A stretch of 64,000 nt of DNA from Cenococcum geophilum 1.58 (taxonomy: Eukaryota > Ascomycota > Dothideomycetes > Gloniales > Gloniaceae), in assembly GCA_001692895.1 (NCBI GenBank), contig KV748187.1:2600836-2664835 (forward strand), written 5' to 3'. The position numbers and the translations under genes are program-made. Each line of letters opens with the position of its first letter. Position 1 is the stretch's first letter. Below, piece by piece: positions 23,743 to 36,900 of this stretch. The notes under the pieces are model-generated. The model ran no database searches, was not told where the DNA came from, and saw nothing but the letters and a program-made list of their open reading frames with translations.

Positions 23743-25395
23743 TAATTACTACCTAATTATAGTAATAAATATAGAAGTTGAATAATATGCCACTAAAAGC
23801 AGCCACTATAACGCTATTAACGGCGGCAACTACTTTAAGGTCAGGAGGTGATACTAGTATAGTAGATACTGACTTATAGCAACCTATAACGGTTGGACAA
23901 CTATAAGAGATAGTTAATTAACTAATGGAAAATAATACGGCACTTAAACAACGGATTAACGGGATAGGAGTAGTAAAGGTTAAGTTACTATTAATTAAAA
24001 GATTCTTAGGAGAGAGATTAAAGCTTAAAGGATTCCTTATGTAAATATACTTTAAGGTTACGCAAGAGGGAGCAAAGCTAGTAATACCTATGGATTAAAT
24101 AGCGTATGCAGGATTGTTCTTATTAGGAAGAGCACTTAAATGGTTTAAGCCTTACCTTATAGAGATATAAGTAAATAGAATAATAATAACGAACCAGGAA
24201 GTACGGTTTATGTTCTTAAGCTGGAATGGATTTATAGAGCGACTTATATAAATGTTCGGAGATCTAGAGGTAATAACTATAGCAGAAAGAAAACTTTAAG
24301 ATATTATATAACGAACCTTAGCCATTAAATATACAATATAGTTTTAAACGTTAGTGATATAAGTTAAGTGGAATAATAAGGCGCTTATGGCACAGTATAA
24401 ATAGGGACTTAAGGCTAAAGTCTAGGATATAATTATTCTGATAGAAGATGCGGATACCTTAAGGGAATTAATAGATTAAGCGATTAAGATTAACAATAGG
24501 ATCTTCTAAAGGGAATAGACTAAAAAAGGTTAGGATAGAGTTCTATAGTTATATAAGACGCAGAATACGCAACAATAAAAGCTAAGTTAGAAACTATGGT
24601 ATAGCGCAGAGCTAATAAACCTAAGTGGTACTAAAGAAGCCTATAAGAGATAGAGTAAGAAACTATAAAAACCTAGAGATTAAGGATCTAGTAATTATAG
24701 GACTAAGGAGTATAGGCTAAACCAGGGATCTTATTAGCAGAAGATGTTTAGGCGAACTCTATAATAGAGTTAGTGGTTTAGAAATAGAGCTTATATAAAT
24801 TATAGGAAATAAGGTTATTTTGCGAGGGATTATAAAGATGGTTAGAGTTACTATGTAATAAAGGGAACTAGACTAATAGTAGAAGACATATACGTATAGA
24901 GGGATAATAGTATACTATAGGGAATAAAAGAGTGTTTAATTAGAAGTTTTGCGTTTTGTTATAATAACGCATGCTAAATTTATAAAGACGCTAAGTGTGG
25001 CGTAAGCTATTAGCTATAAGAACCAGAGTTAAGAGAACTTAAAGGGATTTAAGAGTTAGATAAAGAATAAGATTAACTCTATAAGCTAGATTAAGATATT
25101 ATAGCAATATACGGATAATAATTAGTAACAATAATAATAGAGTTAGAGTACTTATTAATTAATAGTAATAAGGATAGTAAAGGAACTAACTAGGGGTATC
25201 TAAACTTTAATAACGTAATAGAAGTAGAGACTAAGACCGCTATAGAGTAAGGTTTAGTAACGGGCATTATAATACCGTTNGATACGGNATCTATTGCTTT
25301 ATAAGATAGAAGGAGTAATATCTAAAGACGATTAAGTAAGTAGACGACTGCTAGTGCTAGCTTACCACTTAATAAAGGTAAAAGGCTAAAGGCTT

Positions 25396-25605
25396 AAGAT
25401 TCTTAAGACGAGATAAGAGACGACTAAGATTCTTAAGACGAGATAAGGTATACCTAAGGACCTATAACGGACGAAAACCGATGGAGTAGGGTAGTAGCTT
25501 AGTTTAAGAATATACAAATAAGCTTGGGATAAAGTTTCCCATAGGCATAAGACTCTTAAGACGAGATAAGTAAGATTTAAGACTCTTAAGACNAGATNAG
25601 AACAC
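25396..25605 (+). repeat. interspersed 15-bp motif inside the Gypsy element
   Basis: The motif TTAAGACGAGATAAG (or its close form) occurs four times between gag and protease. It was probably a low-complexity linker. Four of the window's nine ambiguous bases lie in or next to this block (25,280, 25,288, 25,593, 25,598). Confidence 0.7.
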
Positions 25606-28600
25606 TATAAACGCCTAGTTGGACTAAGGCGGGAGCTAAGCTTAAGTTAGAAGCGAGCTTAGGATTAAAGAATCTAAGGGACTAAGATTTTGGAGTACGA
25701 ATAAGAACACCTATAGGTAAGAGGTAAGGAGCTTCTTTATAGATTAGAGAATCTATAATATAAACAGTAGTTAGATTAGGAGACTAATATATAGACCTAA
25801 AGGACTTACTAGGAGAATGCAGTGTTTAGCCTAAAGATTAAAAGTTTGATACCGTAATTAAGAAGTAAGAAGACTTTAAGGATCTACTCGTAAGACGCGA
25901 AAGAAAAGAAACTATAGAGGAATTTAGAGCGAGAATTACCTTATAGTAAGAACAGAAGCTAAATAAGAGATCTAGTATATTGGGACGTATAAGGGATAGA
26001 GCGCTAGTATAAAGGATTATTAATAGGCTAAGAGTAGGTATACTAAGAGCTAAGTGGCTTACCAAACTGGAATAAGAAGAGGATTTAGGGATTCTAACTA
26101 GGTTTAAGGAATAACACACTAAAGGTTGTTATGATGCAGTAATGAGGAAATACTTCCTTACGGATAAACTGTATACACTTAAGCAGCTATACTAAAAGTA
26201 GTATAGGTAAAAGTATAATAACAAATAGGAAGATTTCTATATATAGTTAGACGAAAAAGTTATCTAAGACTACCCGATTATAGAGAAGGCTATAACTTAT
26301 ATTAAGGGAGCCTTAATTATAACGTTAAAGGATCTAGAGGAGTAATTAGAGGACTAGAGAAGTGAGAAACGAATCTTAGTACCTGCGAATAAAGTTACGA
26401 CACTTAGATTAATACGAGAAAGGTTTAAACTTAAGGATAAAGACGAGCTGAGAGTTAACCTAAAATATTAAGCTTATTACACACTATTATGGATAGCATA
26501 CGTGGATGATGCGTGTAATATATATAAAGCACCTAAGGATAAAAACCGAAAGTATCTAATAAGAATATATTGGATAATAGACGAGGCGAAATACCGAAAT
26601 GCTAAGTATATATATGGTTGGCACTTAGTAGAAGTTTAAGAATAAGGGGACTTAATACTTTAACTAGGAAGATTCCTTACGGAAGAATGCCTAGATGGAT
26701 GATAATAGTAGGAATATCTAGAGAATACCTATCTATAGTATATTAAAGATAAAAAGCGAACTAAGTATTGGCCTAAGTTAGACTAAGTATAAATAGGATT
26801 AAGTAGCTAATAGTTAGGAAAAGTAGAGGCCTATGGGACTAGAGGGAACCAGTAGTAGAGCTTTAGACCCTTAAAGGAATTTAAGGACGATACCTAAATT
26901 TACAAATTAAGTGGTAAAATTAATAGTTTAAGGCATTAATAGATAGTGGAGTAATAAGGAACCACATCTCGCTAATAGCAGTTAAAAGAATGGGGTTACT
27001 ACACAGATAGAAGGAACACCCTTACCTATTAGTAATAATTTTAGGAGATCCAATAGCCTATAGAGGAGGTATTATTAATCTTAAAATAGGACCTATTCAG
27101 CTAACTATTAAAGGAAGACTAGCTAAGATGTCTTTTAATATATTACCATTGGGGAATAATAAGGCAGTATTAGGAATGCCTTAGTTATAGGAATATAATC
27201 TAAAGATCGATTAGATTACGGGTTAGGTTAATATTAGAGATACTTAACGACATAAAACGCGATAATAAACTAAGATGGTATAGTACTAAGTTGGAGCAAT
27301 ATATAAAGAGACTAACTAAGGATTAAGTTATGTATTAAAGAGATACTATAAGTATGGCAAAAAGTTATAGTCACTAGAAAGTAAAAAGCTGTTAGAGTAT
27401 ATAGTATGGGACTATAAGATAGAATTAGAACTAGGAATAAGTTTAAGGTTTTTTCTAATCTATAAGCTTACTAAAGAAGAAGGTAGAGCGCTTAAAGAGT
27501 TTATCTAGAAAAACTTATAAAAGGGATATATTAGACCATCGCAGTTATTAGCGGGTTATCTAGTACTATTTGTACTAAAGAAAAATANCAAACTAAGGCT
27601 GTGTATTAACTATAGATAGTTAAACAGCATTACTAGGAAGGATAGGTATCCTTTACCTTTAATTAGCGAAATCTAAGATAGGATTGGTAATGCGCAAATC
27701 TTTACGAAGATAGATCTGAGATGGGCGTACTATTAGATTAGAATTAAAGAAGGCAACGAATAAAAGGCAGCTTTTAGGTTAAAGGAAGGACTATATAAGC
27801 CATTAGTTATACAATTCGGGCTTATAAACATACTAGCAACGTTTTAGAAGCGTATTAACAATATATTAAGAGAATACTTGGATGAGTTTATTATAGTATA
27901 CTTTAACGATATTATTATCTACTTAATGGATAAGAAAGAACACGGAAAACACGTTAAATGGGTTTTAGAGAGACTATAAGAAGAACAGATACTAGTAGTA
28001 ATTAAGAAATGCGAGTTCTTTACTAGGAAGACCAATTTTGTCGGATTTATTATTAGACTAGGCCAACTTAGTATAGATCCAAAGAAGATTAAGGCTATAG
28101 TGAATTGGTAAGAACTAGAGAACGTTACGCAGTTAAGATTGTTCCTAGGGTTTTATAATTACTGTAGAAGGTTTATAGCGCAATAGTTAAAGGATATTAA
28201 GCCATTTACGCGATTAATAAAGAAAGAAGAACTATAGATATAGGGAAAGGAATAATAAGAACTATTTAAGGAAGTTAAGAGGTTGTTTACCTAGGAACTA
28301 GTTCTTAAGATTTATTAACCAGGACTAGAAACGGTTGTAGAAACAGATATATTAAACTTTATACTAGGGGCTTACTTTACATAAAAGCATCTAGACGGAT
28401 GGCACCTAGTGGCATACTATAGTCGGAAGATAACACTACTAGAATTAAACTATGACATTTATAATAAGGAGTTGTTAGGTATAGTTGCAGTACTAAAGGA
28501 ATAGAGAGTATTCTTATAAGGTATAGAAAAACTATTTATGGTTAAGACGGATTATAAGAACCTAATAGGGTTCCTAATAACGAAAGAACTTAATTAGAGA

Positions 28601-30933
28601 TAAGTTAGATAAGTAGAGATGCTTGCAGAATACTATTTCGAGATTTAGTATACTAAGGGTACAGAGAATGCACGAGCAGATGCTCTAAGTAGAAAAACTA
28701 AATTATAGAATAACGAAAAACTATTAGGGGCTTTATTACGAAAAGACGCAGACGGATTAATTAGGTATAATTATCCAAAAATTGCAGTAATATAAGAAGA
28801 ACAGATCCACAAATTACTAGAGAGTGATTAGATATAAAAGATCTAAAAAGCATAGGCAGAGAATCCGGACTTAGAGTAGTACGAAAATTAAGAAGTAACG
28901 TATATGCTAAGGTCTATCGCAAAGGAGTTTGTTAAGACGTTTTATAAAGGACTAACTTAAGAACACAACGGAGCTATAGGCTTAGTGTTAAGACTTTAAG
29001 AAGAATATATTATTAATGGAATCTAGGGACTAGCAAGATAAGTTATAAAGGAATGTCTAGATTGCTAAAGAAATAAACTAATAAGGTATAAGCTATATAG
29101 AGGGCTATAACTTATTAAAATACTAGAAAGGCCATAGGAGGTTATATTATGGGACTTTATTATTAAGTTACTAAAATTAAGAGACCCTATTACCGGACAA
29201 GATTATAACGCAATCTTAGTAATAGTAGATAAGTTTATAAAGTGGGGATACTTTATAGCCTATATAGAAGAAATCTTAGCGGAGAATATCGCTAGAATCT
29301 ACGTTAAAGAAGTGTTTATAAGACATAGAGCACTAAGTAAGATTATATCGGATAGGGATTTAAGATTCGTAGCAGTATTCTAGAAAGTATTCTTAGCAGA
29401 GTAAGGAGTTTAAGTAGTAACTTCCACCGTATATTATCTATAGACAGACGGTTAAATGGAAAGATTAAACCAGACACTAGAGCAGTATTTAAGGTACTAT
29501 ATTAATTACGCATAGAATAATTAGGTATTACTATTACTAGTTACACAGTTTATATATAATGTAATACTATAAGAAGGAATAGGTACGTTACTATTTAAGG
29601 CGAATTACGGATATAAACTAAGGACTTTATTATCGCTATATTAAGCTAAAAAGACAAGTAGCACAGCTAAGTAAAGAATGGAGACTTTAATAAATTTTTA
29701 TGCAGACCTTATAGAGACAGCTAAGGTAGTATAGCAGAAAATAAAGAAATACTATAACGCTAAGAGATCTAAGGGACCAGATCTTAAGGAGGGAGATAAA
29801 GTGTGGCTACTATATAAAAATTTTAAGAGTCGACGACTAAGTAAAAAATTAGACTATGTTAAACTAGGACCTTTCGAAATTATATAGAAAATTTTATTAG
29901 TTATATTTAAGTTAAACCTACTAGCTAAAATAAAGATTTACCCTATATAGCATATCGCAATGCTAGAGCTAGTATACGGGAATGTTAAGCTACTAGTCTA
30001 CGAAGCAGACACGTATAGAGGACAGGAAGAAGATAAATGGCAAGTTTTAAAGATCATTAGTTATAAGGACGTTGATAATAAAATATAGTACGAAGTAAAG
30101 TAGATAGGCTATAATAAGATTACCTAGGAGCTACTAGAGAACCTAAAGAACGCTATAGAAAAGGTATAGAAGTATTAGAAGAGAATAGGTTAGGAAGCGT
30201 TAACAAAGAAGAATCGCTAAAGAATGAGTTACCTAAGGGGGACCCAAGAGGAACGATTGCTGAACTACTTGGAGTTGTTCCCTTCTCTATTAGAAGAGAA
30301 TCCGTTCTTTTATTACCAAGTTCCTGTAGACCTTACTTTATAAGTTTTTACTCCTTAAAATAAACCTTCTTATAGACCTTCTTAAGACGGATTAACTAAG
30401 TGGACGCAGTAAGACGAGAATTAAGGGCACGTTATTAAGCATTAGCAGCCTCCTTTTTAGCGTTATAAGAACGACAAAGTTCCGCTAGAGTAATAGATAG
30501 CTTATTATTAAGCTTTGCAGTAGTAAATTAAATACAAGACCCTATAACAAATTACTTAGGGAACTCAACGACTATTAAGAGTAATAGAATGTATATACTT
30601 AGCGTTAGAAATAAAATAAACGTCGTAGAGCGATTAAATGTTTACTTTAGTGCACTCCAAATAAGAGGACGGTTGCTAAGACAAAGGACTTGCTAACGTA
30701 ATATAAACTAACCCCTCTTTCGCACAACGAGAATATAGAGATGGTATTATCTTACTAAGTAATAGTATAGACGAAACTATACGCGCATAATAAAGAGTTA
30801 AAGAAGAAGAAGAAGCTTTAGGTATAATAAGTAATAATATTAACTAAATTAATTAGACGGACATTACACCTCTAGTAAATAACTTAGAGATATTTGGAGT
30901 CTTTAAGGATAAAGATAGAGAGGAGGGAGATGG

Positions 30934-31355
30934 TATTATAGACGCTTTAAGTACGATATTATGACTACTTAGAGAGGAGTTAGAAGAAGCTAGTTGGTTA
31001 ATATAGGCACGGTCTAGAATGGAACCCGTGGAACTATATAACGAGGAATAGTAAATAAGGTCACGTGATGTAATCTGTATAATTTATATAATCTATAAGA
31101 TCTGTAATAGAGCGAATAGAGTAGACAGAGCAGACAAAGCAACGACTTTCTTAGGAGTACGGTTGTGTATTTAAGGACCCTTAGTCCCTACCTAGATAGT
31201 TCCTTCCTTGTAGTAATTCTTAGAATATAATTAGAGTTAATCTATTAGGCAACCACTCCACTAGTTATTATTACGTTGTTGACTTAATTTGCTTTACCTG
31301 TATACCTAGCCTAATAACGAATCTACCGTAGTACTTGCTACAAGGTTCCGTTATA
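30934..31355 (+). repeat. 3' LTR of the Gypsy element
   Basis: 422 bp, preceded by the purine-rich tract GAGAGGAGGGAGA (about 30,918-30,930). It keeps the same E-box (31,061-31,068). It differs from the 5' copy mainly by transitions. Confidence 0.93.
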
Positions 31356-31356
31356 A

Positions 31357-32520
31357 CTAATATATAATAATAACCCTAAACTCTATAAGTTTCTTTCTAA
31401 GCTTAAACACTTACATCCTAAGCAAGTACTAGTAGTGTTTAAGGTTAGTAGGCTTATAGATTTATATATTAAAGAGTTAAAGAATAATGTTTAGTGTATA
31501 CTCTTTAGCGCTTATTCTATCTATTATAATCTACTAAGTGGGATTATATACCTCTACTAGTGTAATAAAAAAGGGTTAAGAGGAAGTATAATAGGACTTT
31601 TACTTATCGCCAAATTTATTAGGCTTCTCTTATGGGAATTTCTCTAGTTCTTTAAGCCTGTAGAATCTATTATATAGAAACTTATTTAGCATGCCAGGTC
31701 TATAGGGCTCTTTATATAAAAACAGCTTCTTCTTTATAGTATTAAAGTTATTTTTATTTTTATATATCTACTATTAGTACTTTCTTAGGACCTACTTTAT
31801 GCCTACACTTACTAAAATAGTTTTCCAATTACTACCCTTTTCTTTTAAAGAAGCTTCTTAAATTAGGGCCTAAAAAACATATCTACTAATCCCTTTTATA
31901 AGTGACTTAAAAATTGTATTACCCTTTATTAAGGGTTTTAATACTATATAATTGGTTAAATATAGAAGACTATTAGAGGTATAACTATTACCATTAATAG
32001 AAGTACTTTCTCCGTTGCCCCTATCTTCTAGTTCTTAGCTAAAATATAGCTGTCTTTTAATCGCATTTAAGCTTTTTATGACATAATCGTAATACTATTA
32101 CTCTATATTATAAAGCTTCTGGATTTCTATACACAAAAAGCGTATAACTGTAGTTTATTTAGTAAGTATATTAACCTTACTTTCCTATAGTACTTGCCTT
32201 CGCTATTAAGACTATCTTTATACTATAGTAAGTCAGTTATATCCATTTTAAACTATATATAGTAGACCCTATAGCTATAGTGCTGTTTATATAAATATAG
32301 AAAGCAACAAGTTTTATATGTCGTTTTTAAAAAAAAAACGAAAAGTAATAGCGTTTTATTTACCCGAAATATAATTTTAGGTTTCTAATTTCTGCTTCAC
32401 TAATTCTTACCTAGTTTTAGACTTTAGCTAAAGTTAGTTTTCTATTTTAAGTTTCTAATTAGGATCCGGGTTTTCGGTTATTAGTTAAGTAAATTAATAG
32501 GTAGTTTCCCGTAGGGGCTC
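31357..32520 (+). pseudogene. coding relic interrupted by the Gypsy insertion (right part)
   Basis: This continues the frame of the relic to the left of the Gypsy element. The first 145 codons have about 5.5% stops: PKLYKFLSKLKHLHPKQVLV, SRLIDLYIKELKNNV and GSIIGLLLIAKFIRLLLWEF. After about 31,800 the stop rate rises towards background but the reading stays protein-like to about 32,500 (IIKLLDFYTQKAYNCSLFSK near 32,120). The reading is hydrophobic in places and could include membrane segments. Family unknown; the right edge is uncertain. Confidence 0.45.
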
Positions 32521-32618
32521 TTATCGTATATAGCTTTTTTTAGTACGTAGGCTTGTTCCCTTACGGGCTTATTTCCTATATTAGTAATTACGCTAACGTA
32601 TTCGCGCCCCTTATAGGC

Positions 32619-32822
32619 TTAGAGCCTATATAGTTCACTTACCTACACGGGAATTTATTATGTATAGCTTATTTTAGCGTATAGACTTCCTTCCCCTACT
32701 AGCGTATACCCTGCATTAACTTAGAGCCTATATAGTCCACTTACCTATATAGGAATTTATCGCGCATGGCTTATTTTAGCGTATAGACTTCTTTCCCCTA
32801 CTAGTATATACTCCGCATTAAC
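32619..32822 (+). repeat. 102-bp tandem duplication (34 codons), plus a diverged third copy
   Basis: Copy 1 (32,619-32,720) and copy 2 (32,721-32,822) both run from TTAGAGCCTATATAG to GCATTAAC, differing by about 15 transitions. A more diverged third copy is recognisable upstream at about 32,515-32,618 (TTATCGTATATAGC). The period is in frame: a plus-strand reading repeats YFSV.TSFPY and LEPI. The array therefore looks like an amplified segment of a coding region. The frame used here is shifted by one base from the relic to its left. Confidence 0.88.
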
Positions 32823-33708
32823 TAATAATTACGCGATTGCGTAACCTATGCGGGCTATAAGCCTACAGACACCACTTTCCTAGGCGGGGTAGTTGGGCTT
32901 AGGGGCTAGGCTTAGCATTTATAACCTACCACAAAGCTACTATAAGGGCTTTTTGCCCCTATGGGAGCGGAATCAAATTATTTAGGGACTACTCCTCTAT
33001 TTCTATAATACTAGGGAAATTATCTATTCCCCGCCTTGCCTTAACCCCTTAATTTAAAAAATAAGTCTATTAAGATAACTTATATTACGATATTTAAACA
33101 AGTCTTCTAGCAGTTTAAAGCCCTAACTAATATATAGTCTAGGGTAAACCTCCTAGTACCTCTCTATAGTAATGCCGCTAAATCCTACTAATAAAGGGTG
33201 TAAGGTTTAACTCTAGTAAATTACCTAGTATTAAATACTAGCGGGTCTAGAGCATACCAAAAATACTTAAGCTATAGCTTAAGTAATAAAAATAGAAGGT
33301 TAGTAAGGAATAAGTAGCGCTACTAGCGCTTTAAGTAAAGACTAATAATGTTATTATTTGTAACTGGTTATATAGTTCGGTTAAAATATATCTTATTAGC
33401 GAGTTTAAAGGTCGCTTTAGCTAGTAAGTAGGATTAAAAGAGAACGCTATTTAATATAATATTAGCGGCTATCTTAGCGTGCCTTATAGTTAACGCTGTG
33501 GCTAAATAAGGAGGTTATATGCTACTTATATATTATTATATATTTTAAGCGCCTAAGACTATAAAGTAGGGAAGGGATATAGAGACCCTAGATTCTGGCG
33601 CTAAAGAGGTATAATCTAAGCATTTGAAACGCTAGGGGTAATTAAGCTATATTATTATAAGGGTTCTAGCCTAGTAGAAGCCATAGTTATATATACCGAT
33701 TAAGTAAT
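32823..33708 (+). pseudogene. coding relic running into the Copia insertion site
   Basis: A plus-strand frame continues in phase from the 102-bp repeats. It includes KNKSIKITYITIFKQVF (near 33,055), SSGSRAYQKYLSYSLSNKN-like Ser/Lys stretches near 33,230-33,290, and a hydrophobic segment LFNIILAAILACLIVNAVA (near 33,450). Stops are 8-10%, only slightly below background, so this is weaker than its neighbours. The phase is the same as that of the relic beyond the Copia element (39,947 onward), but agreement of phase alone has a one-in-three chance. Confidence 0.3.
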
Positions 33709-33976
33709 TGTTCGTACTAACTTAATAGCACGAGTGAGTCGTATCCACGGGCACGAAATACATGTAGTATCGTATGCTTGTTTAGATGGTGACTGTCGAT
33801 TATATAAAGCAGACTACGTGGTCTATATACTAATGCACCTCCCCCCTAATTAGTTAGTGCTTCATAAGTGCACCAGACGCGTAAGCGAGTGGTTAGTGCA
33901 CTGAACGCGTAAACGCGTACCTGGTGTACCGAACGCGTAAGCACGCGTTTGGTACAACAGGTGCTGTAATTATACA
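33709..33976 (-). repeat. 3' LTR of the Copia element (left copy)
   Basis: 268 bp with TG...CA ends, little affected by RIP. It contains five ACGCGT hexamers (33,877-33,948). Confidence 0.95.
33877..33948. promoter_or_regulatory. cluster of five ACGCGT (MCB-like) sites in Copia LTR
   Basis: ACGCGT at 33,877, 33,905, 33,913, 33,933 and 33,943, repeated in the other LTR at 39,713, 39,741, 39,749, 39,769 and 39,779. ACGCGT is the core of the MluI cell-cycle box bound by the fungal MBF (Mbp1-Swi6) factor at G1/S. Binding here is inferred, not shown. Confidence 0.5.
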
Positions 33977-36900
33977 CTGGCAGTACTTAAAAAATGAAAC
34001 CACCTATATATAGCCTCCGTAATTGCTTTAATAGAACCGTAAAACACAAAGGAAATACATAAGAAATCTCCCCCAATGTGCCGTTTAGGCTACCTTCCAA
34101 ATCGTGCTTTAAACTGGTCGTGAGTCCTGCTTACGGTCCGTAAAATGAACCGTACGGCCTTCCGGCGGGCCGTAAATGGACCGTAAGTGCTCCATCAGTC
34201 TCGTTCTACCTATTCTATAACTTTTAGATTAAGCTTATTTGTGTTAATTAGGGTTTTAAGAGCTTAACACGGCTTTACCTTAGTCATAGCATCTACTAGG
34301 TTGTTTCCGCCGCTGATCCATTTAACCTCCGTAATCTCACGTCATTTATAAGCCTGACGTAAGCACATTAGGTCGACCATAAGCCTCTTTTCTTATATCG
34401 TACCTAGTTTAACTAGGCAGTCGTAGAGGGACTTTAAATTAGTATATAGAACTAGGGGTAACTGCTCTAGCTATAGGATCTTTTGGATTGTTAATTTAAT
34501 TGCGGCTGCTATATTAAAGCCATAAGCTAGTACATATAGTTTAGAAGCTAGTACACTACGGGTTACTTATTTGCATTTAATTAAGGACTAATACAGGATA
34601 TTTATATCCTAATTACGGTCCGTAAGTACAAGTATAAAGCCGATTTATAATAATAGGTCTTTATTATTAGCAAAGGAGGCGTCCGTAAATACTAGTACGC
34701 TAAAGGAATTCAGGTCTAGTGGTATAAAAGTAAATCCTCTTATTGCATTGTTAATTTGCCACTAAATACGCTTATTAAGCTACTTAATATTTTCCTCTTG
34801 CGGATCTATTACCTGGGCCGTAAAGGATAANTNGTAGGCAGATTNGGGTTNGCAGACTATGGCAATATAGGCGCCTCTTGCACGCTGTGCAGCGTATTAG
34901 TCCTTTATATTTACGGTCTTATAGGTCTCTCCGCGGGAACTAGTAAGGTCCGTAGGCTTTGCTATAACAAGCTTTAGGTTTTAAGCTTAGCGTTCCTAGG
35001 TTAGCTGGATTAAGTTACCCTTTTATATAATTAAGCCTCCGTTAAACTTAATTAGAGTCTACTTAGTTAACTACTCTTACGGCTTTGCCAGGAACTTAGC
35101 TTCTTATAGTTTAGTCTCTTTAGCGTCCACAAATATCTAGTCTACTAAGAAGAGGGTATTATCTATTTAGAGTCCAATAATATTAAGGCCGTTTAATGGG
35201 CTATATAGGAGATAGGGGTCGTAGGTCGACTGTTCCATTTTAAGTTTACTAATATAGTGCTAGTGGTATATCTTAAACTAATAGTTTCCGGCTTCTAGTA
35301 CTCCGTAAAGAGGTTTTATAACCTATAAAATTGTTTCTGGTTATAGGTTAAGCTCATAGGGTGGTTATATAAAGATATCCCTACTTAGATAGGTATTAGA
35401 CTATATATAGGCTTATAAGATGTCCCATAAGTAAAGGGCTACGGATTTAGTTTACTATAGTCTAGGCGTAAGTACAAGTATAATCCGTTAACTAACCCGT
35501 TAAATTATAGGTAATTGCGTAAGGACTAGGTCCTTTCCCTAGTTATTATAAGCTTATATAATAAGCCTTAATTTCTTAAAGGCTTTGTTAGTACTAGGGT
35601 GCTTAATCTCGTTAATAAAGCGTAAGTTAAATATACGGACGCCTTGCAGAACGTCTCTCTCCGTTATAATCGCAAAGATACCCTTTTTAAGTAGTCCGTT
35701 AATCTCTTTACGCCATAAGTTCGTAAAAGGGGTTTCCTATACTAGAACTGATATATCCGCAGGCGGAGATTGCTTTGCGGATATACCTACGGAGGTTAAG
35801 TGGTTCTCCGTTACGGGATTCTTACGGGGGCGTCCTCGGCCACGCTTTATAGTAGGTTTAGTAGGTTCAGTAGGTTTCTGGGGAACCTCTAGGGTAGGTA
35901 AGGGTACCTCTAGTTTATTTAATTCGGCAGTCGTTTCTAGTTCGTCTAGTTTAGCGATTGCTTCTAGTTCGTCTAGCTTGACATCATAGGTGTTTTCGGG
36001 CCAAAAGTAGGGTTTTACGGACATGCTTCTGAAGCTAGTTGGCCCGCTAGGAAGCTATACATAGCACGTCTCGTTTTCTACGGCCAGTAGATGGTAAGGT
36101 CTATTCCAACTACCGCTTTTACGCCATATAAGGACTTTAGAGTTAAGCGGGAGGTTGTGTACTAAGGTTGTATTAAGTCCGTTACGGTAGTATAAGGTGT
36201 TATTAATAGCTTATTTAGCCCGTAATTTAACTATTTCGGCTATTGCCTTCTATATTATAGCTGCTCGTTCCGTAATAGACGGGGTAAGGGGGCCTAGGTT
36301 GCTTATCCTTAGGTAGGCTCTATAAACTAAGAGGGTGGGTACTAGTCCGTTAGGGCCAGTAATATCATTAACGGCTTTTATGGCTATCTATAAAGCCAGT
36401 TCCCTTTAGATATCCTTACACTTATCTATAATAATCTAATAAGCTCTCTATAGAGCTAGGTAAGCTCGCTTAATAAGCCTAACAGACTAATGCGCCTTAA
36501 CTGGAATAGCTTTTGTTAATATAGCTATGGCCATAGCATACTACTAGAATTCCTTACTAATAAAGTTCCTACTAGTGTCGTAGGTAATATACTTAGGAGG
36601 TCTAACGTACGTGTTAATCCAGCAGGTCCGTAAAATATCCCAAGTATACTTTATAAATATATTTTATAACTAACGGGCGGCTTAGTAGCGGGTTGCCTTA
36701 TTAATTATGTATAATACTAGGCTGCCGTTAATATACATAATGTCTACGTATACTAAGTGGTTAAAGTTAAGGTCCTTATAAAGGGTGAACTTAAATTAGC
36801 CTAGGGAACGTCCGTATTTCTGGCAAAAGGAGTAGTATTTAGTTAGGTAATTAACTACCTTCCTATTAACGTTGTCGTGTCTAGAGCGTTCAAGGACTCT

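Larger units (their letters stand above)
23316..31360 (+). mobile_element. Gypsy (chromovirus-type) LTR retrotransposon fossil
   Basis: The element spans 23,321-31,355 (8,035 bp) with the target duplication ACTAA at 23,316-23,320 and 31,356-31,360. Parts in order on the plus strand: 5' LTR; gag region (about 23,790-25,050) with a Cys/His knuckle-like block near 24,955; a repeat-rich spacer; protease (about 26,900-27,200); reverse transcriptase (about 27,430-28,060); RNase H (about 28,330-28,700); integrase (about 28,900-29,720); a chromodomain-like C-terminus (about 30,030-30,160); a purine-rich tract just before the 3' LTR. The order reverse transcriptase, RNase H, integrase defines the Metaviridae/Gypsy family, and the chromodomain points to a chromovirus. 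It is full length but thoroughly broken by RIP, with dozens of disruptions. RIP makes LTR divergence unreliable as a clock. Confidence 0.95.

Noticed and set aside
25838-26119. Open minus-strand frame of 93 codons
   Set aside because: It lies in the interior of the Gypsy element opposite its gag-pol direction; a shadow frame.
35585-36024. Overlapping open frames on both strands with RGRPRK-type sequence
   Set aside because: They belong to the linker between integrase and reverse transcriptase of the Copia fossil, not to a separate host gene.
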